Below are positions 4,613-9,595 of a stretch of 9,595 nt of DNA, piece by piece. Positions within the stretch are counted from its first letter, which is position 1. The number at the start of each line of letters is the position of its first letter. The DNA is from JALYTZ01 sp036559125 (GTDB lineage Bacteria > Vulcanimicrobiota > Vulcanimicrobiia > Vulcanimicrobiales > Vulcanimicrobiaceae), in contig DATBTT010000043.1 of the NCBI GenBank assembly GCA_036559125.1, forward strand, positions 1 to 9,595. The letters are read 5' to 3'. The position numbers and the translations under genes are program-made. Below the pieces are notes generated by a model. The model saw only the letters and a list, made by a program, of their open reading frames with translations. It was not told the DNA's origin and did no database searches.

Positions 4613-6712
4613 ATGGTGCATTTCGTTCGTTGCTGTTGCGCGTTTTTTGCGGCGGCGTGGGTTTTTACTGTCGCAGGCGTTTCCGCGTCTGAGGCGGCGT
4701 CGTTTTCGATGGCGCAGGTTCTCTCGTATCCGTTTCCGATTACGTTGACGGCGAGTCCCGATGGGCGAGCGATCGTTTACGCCGTCGATCGGCAGGGCTT
4801 GCGCAGCATTTGGGTCGCGCGCGCTCCGCAGTATATCGCGCGGGAAGTTGTCGCCGCGCGACAGGACGACGGCATCGACTTCAATAGCGTGATGCTCGAT
4901 CGCAACGCCACGCACGTCGTGTACGTGCGCGGCGGGAGTTCGGACCCGGATGCGAGCACGCGCCGGCCGCGGCAAGATGTATGGAGCGTCGGGACGTCGG
5001 GTGGTAAGCCCACGCTGCTGGGCGAAGGGCATGCGCCGGCGATTTCGGCGGATGGAACGCGCGTCGCGTTCGAGTTGCGCGCAGAGGTGTGGAGTGCGCC
5101 GATCGACGGGAAGGCGCGCGCGCGACGACTGTTTTATGACCTAGGGCGCGATTCGGACTTGCAGTGGTCGCCGAAGGGCGATGCGCTGGCATTCGTTTCG
5201 TCGCGCGGCGATCATGCGTTCATCGGCGTGTATCGCGGGCCGGATAAGGAAATCGAGTTTCTCGCGCCGTCCGTCACGCACGACATGGAACCGCGCTGGT
5301 CGCCCGACGGCACGCGCGTCGCGTTCGCGCGAACGCCGGGTGACGGCGGTACGGTGCCGTCGCCATTAGCGCCGACGCTCGTGCCGTGGGCGATTTGGGT
5401 GGCGCGCGTTTCGGACGGCGCGGCGAAAGCGGTTTGGGAAAGTCCGCACACGGCGCGCGCGTCTTTTCCGACGCAAGGCGGCGACGTCGATTTGAATTGG
5501 GCCGCGGGCAATCGCATCGTCTTCGTGAGTGAGATGGACAACTGGCCGCATCTCTATTCGGTTAGCGCGGCGGGCGGCGCGGCGACGTTGTTGACGCGCG
5601 GCGCGTATGCAGTCGGCGGCGTCGCGCTGTCGGGCGACTTACGCTCGGTGCTGTACACCGCAAACAGCGGGACGATGCCCGCAGACATCGATCGCTCGCA
5701 TCTGTATAGCGTCGATGTTGCGACGGGGAAGACATTCACGCTTTCGAGCGGTAGCGGTTCGCAGTGGTGGCCGACGCCGCTCGCTGATGGAAGCCTCGCG
5801 TACGTTAGCGCGACCGCGCAGCAGCCGCCGCTGGTTATGCTCGAGCGGCCGAGCGGACAGGCAACGCGCACCTTGGACCAAGCATTGCTTCCGCGCGATT
5901 TCCCTACGCGGCAACTGGTGACGCCCCGCGACGTGACGTTTCACGCGCCCGACGGCACGCTCGTGCACGGGCAGTTCTTCGCGCAGCCCGGCAGCGCGCG
6001 CAGGCCGGCGATCGTGTTCGTGCACGGGGGCCCGATGCGCGAGATGCTGCTGACGTGGAATCCGATGGATTACTACAGCAACTCGTACGCGGTCAATCAA
6101 TACCTCGTGAGTCGCGGATTTGCCGTGCTTTCGGTGAATTATCGCTCGGGCGTTGGGTACGGGCATGATTTTCACTACGCATTGAAGACGGGGTGGACGG
6201 GCGCGAGCGAGTACCAAGACGTGCTTGCGGGTGCGCGCTGGTTGCAGGGCAATGCGCTGGTCGATCCGTCGCGCATCGGCATCTGGGGCGGGTCATGGGG
6301 CGGGTATTTGACGGCGCTTGCGCTGGCGCGCAATTCCGACGTCTTTAAGGCCGGCGTCGACTTTAGCGGCGTCCACGATCTGGTGCACGATGCTGTCGAC
6401 TATTTCGGCGATTCGTCATCAGCTCGACTCATGGATTTGAAGCCGTGGTTTACCTTAGCGTGGGATTCTTCGCCCGATGCGTCGATCTCGACGTGGCGCT
6501 CGCCCGTTCTCGTGATTCAAGGCGACGATGATCCCGACGTGTCGTTTCACCAACTCGTCGATCTCGTGCCGCGCCTGCAGCAATACCACGTTCCGTACGA
6601 ACAGATCGTACTCGCGGATGAAGTACACGGTTTCCTTCGATACGCATCGTGGTTGCGCACCGACGAAGCCACCGCGTCGTTCTTCGAACGACACTTTTTT
6701 CAGGCAAAGTGA
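4613..6712 (+). CDS. Secreted S9 family (prolyl oligopeptidase-type) serine peptidase
   Basis: This 699-residue protein fits the S9 acylaminoacyl-peptidase/dipeptidyl-peptidase group, which cleaves short peptides. Residues 1 to about 29 are a hydrophobic signal peptide ending near SASEA, so it is exported. The N-terminal half has TolB/PD40-like beta-propeller blades, seen as SPDGRAIVYAV (from 48), ISADGTRVAFEL (about 144), WSPKGDALAFVS (about 185) and WSPDGTRVAFAR (about 230). The C-terminal alpha/beta hydrolase has HGGP at 471-474 (oxyanion region), GGSWGG with catalytic Ser561, GDDDPDV with Asp640, and EVHGF with His672; order and spacing are normal for S9. ATG 4613 places the signal peptide at the terminus; only a distant GGAGG precedes it, so initiation may be weak. 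It stands alone between two toxin-antitoxin loci. Substrate unknown. Confidence 0.9.
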   Translation: MVHFVRCCCAFFAAAWVFTVAGVSASEAASFSMAQVLSYPFPITLTASPDGRAIVYAVDRQGLRSIWVARAPQYIAREVVAARQDDGIDFNSVMLDRNATHVVYVRGGSSDPDASTRRPRQDVWSVGTSGGKPTLLGEGHAPAISADGTRVAFELRAEVWSAPIDGKARARRLFYDLGRDSDLQWSPKGDALAFVSSRGDHAFIGVYRGPDKEIEFLAPSVTHDMEPRWSPDGTRVAFARTPGDGGTVPSPLAPTLVPWAIWVARVSDGAAKAVWESPHTARASFPTQGGDVDLNWAAGNRIVFVSEMDNWPHLYSVSAAGGAATLLTRGAYAVGGVALSGDLRSVLYTANSGTMPADIDRSHLYSVDVATGKTFTLSSGSGSQWWPTPLADGSLAYVSATAQQPPLVMLERPSGQATRTLDQALLPRDFPTRQLVTPRDVTFHAPDGTLVHGQFFAQPGSARRPAIVFVHGGPMREMLLTWNPMDYYSNSYAVNQYLVSRGFAVLSVNYRSGVGYGHDFHYALKTGWTGASEYQDVLAGARWLQGNALVDPSRIGIWGGSWGGYLTALALARNSDVFKAGVDFSGVHDLVHDAVDYFGDSSSARLMDLKPWFTLAWDSSPDASISTWRSPVLVIQGDDDPDVSFHQLVDLVPRLQQYHVPYEQIVLADEVHGFLRYASWLRTDEATASFFERHFFQAK

Positions 6713-6723
6713 TCGAAGCATTT

Positions 6724-6732
6724 TGCTATAAT
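6724..6732 (+). promoter_or_regulatory. Extended -10 promoter element for the vapBC locus
   Basis: TGCTATAAT is a perfect extended -10 (TGn plus TATAAT), beginning 11 bases after the S9 peptidase stop and about 25 before the vapB ATG. No good -35 is visible, which extended -10 promoters can tolerate. An imperfect inverted repeat (AATCCTCC at 6730-6737, GGTGGAAT at 6744-6751, 6 of 8 pairs) overlaps the start region and could be an operator. Confidence 0.5.
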
Positions 6733-6757
6733 CCTCCCATTACGGTGGAATCTAGAC

Positions 6758-7009
6758 ATGGCTTTAAGCATTAAGAATCCCGAGGCGGACCGTCTCGTTC
6801 GGGAGTTGACGGCCCAAACCGGTGAAGGCGTGACTGAAGCGGTCATCCACGCGCTTAGCGAGCGGCTGGAACGCGTACGGCGGCGTGGCCCCTCACCGTT
6901 AACTGACGACATCGCGCGCATAGCACGCCGCTGCGCATCCCGCCCAGTACGTGACGCGCGGAGCCCTGAAGCCATTCTGGGGTACGGACCCGACGGTTTG
7001 CCGCACTGA
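6758..7009 (+). CDS. vapB: VapB-type antitoxin (Rv0623-like family)
   Basis: This is an 83-residue antitoxin. MALSIKNPEADRLVRELTAQ and the following TGEGVTEAVIHALSERLERV form the conserved N-terminal DNA-binding region of the Rv0623-like (PSK transcription factor) VapB family, and the C-terminal SPEAILGYGPDGLPH is its toxin-binding signature. It should neutralise the PIN toxin encoded next and repress the operon. GGTGGA eight bases before the ATG can serve as ribosome binding site. The vapC ATG follows the stop after three bases, the usual arrangement. The gene is intact although its toxin is not, so it may now act only as an orphan antitoxin. Confidence 0.9.
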   Translation: MALSIKNPEADRLVRELTAQTGEGVTEAVIHALSERLERVRRRGPSPLTDDIARIARRCASRPVRDARSPEAILGYGPDGLPH

Positions 7010-7012
7010 TTG

Positions 7013-7407
7013 ATGGTGCTTGACTCCTCGGCGCTATTGGCGATCCTGCTTGACGAGCCGGAACGCGCGGCGTTTGCAAGAGCGATCGAACAAGACCCGG
7101 TTCGCCTCGTTTCGGCAGTAAGCGTATTCGAGTGCAGCATCGTGATGGAGGCTCGAGGGGGGCCGACAGCCTTGACGATTTGGATCTCTTGCTCGCGCGA
7201 ATCGGCGCCGACATTCGCAGTTTTGGCGGCGATGATCTCCACACTGCGCGAACGGCATTCCAATCGTATGGAAAGGGACGCCATCCGGCCAGCCTGAATT
7301 TCGGCGATTGCATCGCCTACGCACTTGCAAAAACCGCCGACCATCGGCTCCTCTTCAACGGCGATGATTTTTCACAAACCGATATCGAGCCGGCTTCCCA
7401 AATCTAG
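7013..7407 (+). pseudogene. vapC: vapC PIN-domain toxin broken by a one-base frameshift
   Basis: The first frame reads MVLDSSALLAILLDEPERAA...VFECSIVMEARGG, a normal VapC start with Asp4 and Glu40, then loses all similarity after the six-G run at 7157-7162 and stops at 7297. From there a second frame reads ADSLDDLDLLLARIGADI, GKGRHPASLNFGDCIAYALA and LLFNGDDFSQTDIEPA, the rest of the same family, ending with TAG at 7407. Adding one G to the run joins the two into a 131-residue VapC of normal length with Asp99 and Asp118/Asp119. The likely event is loss of one G from a seven-G tract, by mutation or by a sequencing or assembly error; -1 slippage at the tract is a less likely way to make full-length toxin. 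As written, the product lacks half the active site. Confidence 0.85.
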
Positions 7408-7442
7408 TCGCAATGTGTCCGAATGACACGCACAAGCCTGAT

Positions 7443-7820
7443 TTACGAACGCTTGCGCTTATGCAGAAATATGCTGTTGCCTTCGGTGTCGCTAAACATC
7501 GCCATGAAGCAGACCGGGGTTTCGGTTTCCATCTGTATTTGTATGCCGCGCGCTTTTATGGCGGAAACGGCGGCGTCGAGATCGTCGACTGCAAATAGGA
7601 TGCCGTTGCCGGGTTGGAAGGGCATCACCTTGCCGCCGCCGCCAAAGAGCCCGAACGTCGTGCCGTCGGGGAGTTCGTATTCGGCGCCCCTGTTATCGGG
7701 ATACAACATCACCGGTTCGAGTCCGAGCACGTCGCGATAGAAAGCAATCGCACGAGGTGCGTCCTTGACCATGTAGCCGCTCAAATCCATTCCGGTAATT
7801 TTGTAGGGGAGCTGGTTCAT
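7443..7820 (-). CDS. Single-domain VOC protein (glyoxalase-like)
   Basis: This 125-residue cytoplasmic protein has one VOC module pair. MDLSGYMVKDAPRAIAFYRD and VLGLEPV form the first half with GAEYELPDGTTFGLFG; GILFAVDDLDAAVSAIKARG and the ending FSDTEGNSIFLHKRK form the second. The histidines that often bind metal at the first and third ligand positions are replaced (SGY, CFM), so a classical glyoxalase I activity is doubtful; binding or another lyase/isomerase role is possible. GAGGA lies seven bases before the ATG. It converges on the vapC remnant (35 bp gap) and diverges from the lipoprotein gene. It is not closely similar to the two VOC proteins of the left operon. Confidence 0.83.
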   Translation of the reverse strand: MNQLPYKITGMDLSGYMVKDAPRAIAFYRDVLGLEPVMLYPDNRGAEYELPDGTTFGLFGGGGKVMPFQPGNGILFAVDDLDAAVSAIKARGIQIQMETETPVCFMAMFSDTEGNSIFLHKRKRS

Positions 7821-7906
7821 CAGTCGGTCCTCGCGTAACGAACGTAGCGATGTGCTGCTGCGCCTTCGGGTCGCGCTATCGCGTCCCTTGCCGGGTAATT
7901 AGTACG

Positions 7907-7935
7907 GCCCTTTTCGACAGGCTCAGGGTGACGGG
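7907..7935 (+). repeat. Dispersed repeat, copy 4 (29 bp, two extra T)
   Basis: It begins GCCCTTTTCGACAGGCTCAG and ends GGTGACGGG. It is the same element as copies 1-3 with two extra T after GCCCTT, and in the same orientation. It lies in the 210 bp gap between the divergent VOC and lipoprotein genes, which otherwise shows no clear promoter or gene. Confidence 0.7.
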
Positions 7936-8018
7936 TGGCGGTGCTTCCTGCGAGGCGAGATGCTTCGGCTGCTCGGCGCCGAGTCACGCTGGGAAAGCGT
8001 CTGTTGTTTTGCTATGTT

Positions 8019-8023
8019 GAGGA
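8019..8023 (+). promoter_or_regulatory. Ribosome binding site deciding the lipoprotein start
   Basis: GAGGA lies seven bases before ATG 8031. The open frame extends upstream to GTG 7935, but that would bury the signal peptide behind 32 extra residues and begin at the edge of a repeat, so 8031 is preferred. Confidence 0.65.
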
Positions 8024-8030
8024 TATCTGC

Positions 8031-9230
8031 ATGCGTGCAAGACGAATAGGCGCGATACTTGCCTGCCTACTAGCGAGCGCTTGCCAAGGCAGTAGCACGT
8101 CGATTGGGCCATCCACGATTGTACCGACCGCGCCTCCGTCCGTTCCCGCGAGCGCGATCGACGCGATCGTAGAGCACAACTATGCCGGCGGATGGGGCGT
8201 CGAACTTGCGATATTCAAAAACGGCGCGTTGCGATTCGCACGCGGATACGGCCTTCGCGATCGCGGACTACCCGATGCATTCAACGGCCCGAACCCCTGG
8301 GGATTACCGCAGCCCGATCAGACACTGGCTATGCCACGCGGAGCGTTTCCACCGGACTCCGGGACGGTTTTCGATCTCGCCTCGGTCAGCAAGGAATTTA
8401 CCGCCGGCGCGATCTTACTGCTGCAACAAGACGGTGAACTCAGCGTCAACGATACGCTCGACAAATATTTTCCGACGCTTCCAAACGCGCGGCAAATCTC
8501 ATTGCTCTACCTGCTGCAGCATCGAAGCGGGTTCGTCGAATACAATAATTTCGGCACTGCGCCGGATTTTACCGACGCATACAATGCGTTCATGGCCAGC
8601 GGACAAACCAACTACCAACCGATCGTCGATCGGCTCGCTACCTTCCCGCTGAAATTCACACCGGGAACCCAGTACGACTACAGCAACACGAACTATCTAC
8701 TTCTCGCGCTCATCGTCGCTCGCGTGAGCGGCAGGCCGTTCGGAACGTTCCTGCAGCAGCGACTCTTTGCTCCGCTCGGAATGACGCACACGAACCAAGG
8801 CAATCCGTCTTCTCCCGTAACGGACCTCGCGCTCGGGTATCGATTGCGCAACGGTAACGCCGTACGCGCGTGGCAGTGGAACTTGCAATGGCTTGCGGGA
8901 CCGGGCGGCATCACATCAACCGTGGGAGACATCGAACTGTGGGATCGCGCGGTCCGTCAACCAGGCATTTTCACCGCTGATTCGCGCAAGCAGATGTTCG
9001 CCCCGAGTCCGTTTCCGCAATCGTACGGCACGTACGCGGATGGATGGTTCATCGCCACGCTCGACGGGCGTCCATTCATTTGGCACGACGGGGCGCTAGG
9101 TGGATATCAAACGGTGAACGCGACATTTCCACAGGACGATCTGGACATCGTCATTCTCACAAACGACGGAACCGGACTCGACCCGTACTACATGATTCAG
9201 TCACTCTTCCCGATCGCTCGCACGATGTAG
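8031..9230 (+). CDS. Lipoprotein serine hydrolase of the beta-lactamase class C/PBP superfamily
   Basis: This 399-residue protein belongs to the Pfam 'Beta-lactamase' group, which includes D-Ala-D-Ala carboxypeptidases, esterases and class C enzymes. The N-terminus MRARRIGAILACLLASAC is a lipoprotein signal with Cys18 as probable lipidation site, followed by a Ser/Pro/Thr-rich linker, so it is likely membrane-anchored outside the cytoplasm. Active-site motifs are in order: S-V-S-K at residues 118-121 (nucleophile Ser118, Lys121), Y-S-N at 217-219, and H-D-G at 352-354 in place of the K-T-G of true beta-lactamases. H-x-G is common in esterase and peptidase relatives, so true beta-lactamase activity should not be assumed. 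WQWNLQWLAGPGGITSTVGDI is a typical family segment. No adjacent gene shares its direction. Confidence 0.88.
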   Translation: MRARRIGAILACLLASACQGSSTSIGPSTIVPTAPPSVPASAIDAIVEHNYAGGWGVELAIFKNGALRFARGYGLRDRGLPDAFNGPNPWGLPQPDQTLAMPRGAFPPDSGTVFDLASVSKEFTAGAILLLQQDGELSVNDTLDKYFPTLPNARQISLLYLLQHRSGFVEYNNFGTAPDFTDAYNAFMASGQTNYQPIVDRLATFPLKFTPGTQYDYSNTNYLLLALIVARVSGRPFGTFLQQRLFAPLGMTHTNQGNPSSPVTDLALGYRLRNGNAVRAWQWNLQWLAGPGGITSTVGDIELWDRAVRQPGIFTADSRKQMFAPSPFPQSYGTYADGWFIATLDGRPFIWHDGALGGYQTVNATFPQDDLDIVILTNDGTGLDPYYMIQSLFPIARTM

Positions 9231-9342
9231 CAGGCCATAAATGCCACGAAGCGATGGAACGTGCAAACGGTGCCGAACGCCCGTATTGTCGAGACGCCAT
9301 CGCGAATCGCTGATGAACAGCTCGCAGCGCGAACGCGTTCTT

Positions 9343-9595
9343 CTATTCTTCGAATCGCTCGATGTGGCCGCGACCCCACTGCACGACACTCTGCAGCAGC
9401 GGTAATAGCGTGCGTCCGTATTCAGTAAGCGAGTACATCACTGGGGTTGGAACTCTTCCCGTTTCTTCCCGCATCACAATGTCGTCGGCGATGAGCTCCC
9501 CTAATTGCTCCGTTAAGACTTTCTGCGATACGTCTGGCATAAATCCGCGGAGCGCGGAAAAGTGGCGCGGCGAGTCAATCAAGCAATTTATGATG
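9343..9595 (-). CDS. HxlR-family transcriptional regulator, C-terminal part (5' end outside window)
   Basis: The frame is open to the right edge, so the start lies beyond base 9595; the TTG at 9582 is internal. The visible 83 residues carry the HxlR winged-helix pattern: SPRHFSALRGFMPDVSQKVL (wing and recognition helix region), TEQLGELIADDIVMREETGR, then VMYSLTEYGRTLLPLLQSVVQWGRGH, all standard. HxlR proteins are small DNA-binding regulators that often respond to aldehydes, quinones or redox stress and usually control a divergent neighbour, which here would be off the window. It converges on the lipoprotein gene with 112 bp between stops, and that gap shows nothing recognisable. Confidence 0.85.
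   Translation of the reverse strand, partial: IINCLIDSPRHFSALRGFMPDVSQKVLTEQLGELIADDIVMREETGRVPTPVMYSLTEYGRTLLPLLQSVVQWGRGHIERFEE

Noticed and set aside
5639..6217. 192-codon open frame on the minus strand inside the S9 peptidase
   Set aside because: It is arginine-rich with no recognisable motif and lies opposite a gene with a complete catalytic triad.
7935..8030. N-terminal extension of the lipoprotein gene from GTG 7935
   Set aside because: It begins at the end of a dispersed repeat, and a lipoprotein signal with a good ribosome binding site starts at 8031.
9231..9342. A small gene or RNA in the gap before the HxlR gene
   Set aside because: No start with a ribosome binding site, no family similarity and no strong hairpin; the repeated CGAATCGCT is too short to mean much.

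Overview
The window is GC-rich bacterial DNA with short intergenic gaps, frequent GTG starts and good Shine-Dalgarno sequences where they can be judged. Four copies of a 27-29 bp intergenic repeat (core CCCTTCGAC..GCTCAGGGTGACGGG) and the mix of VOC proteins, PIN toxin-antitoxin pairs, an S9 peptidase and serine beta-lactamase-fold enzymes suggest a free-living, probably soil-type bacterium. A little-cultured phylum such as Eremiobacterota is a guess; no rRNA or other marker gene is present to test it. No phage, transposase, CRISPR array, tRNA or rRNA was seen.

Left part (1-2755, all + strand): the C-terminal part of one TetR-type regulator, then a compact operon of tetR, a PhnB-type VOC gene, a two-domain VOC gene and a DUF1801 (YdhG/frataxin-like fold) gene. 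The junctions are 15 bp, a 3-base overlap and 25 bp. A sigma70-like promoter and a near-perfect 18 bp palindrome overlapping its -10 box lie just before the tetR start, so the cassette is probably autorepressed and released by a small-molecule ligand.

Middle part (2764-4412, all - strand): a class A serine beta-lactamase with every catalytic motif and a twin-arginine signal, converging on the operon with an 8 bp gap. Upstream of it is a Phd/VapC toxin-antitoxin pair with a 1-base stop/start overlap and a perfect 21 bp palindrome in its promoter. An intergenic repeat sits between beta-lactamase and toxin and supplies the toxin's last codons and stop. A cluster of repeats (4497-4576) separates this block from the next.

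Right part (4613-9595): a secreted S9 prolyl-oligopeptidase-type peptidase; a second toxin-antitoxin pair (vapB intact, vapC broken by one missing base in a G tract); a single-domain VOC protein on the - strand; a fourth repeat copy; a lipoprotein of the beta-lactamase/penicillin-binding class C superfamily with S-x-x-K, Y-S-N and H-D-G motifs; and the C-terminal part of an HxlR regulator entering from the right edge.

The genes do not form one obvious pathway. The coherent units are the TetR-controlled VOC/DUF1801 cassette and the two toxin-antitoxin loci. The most informative anomalies are the tetR operator/promoter overlap, the G-tract frameshift in the second vapC, and the dispersed repeat that has become part of a coding region. 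I did not find convincing evidence of an entirely new system.
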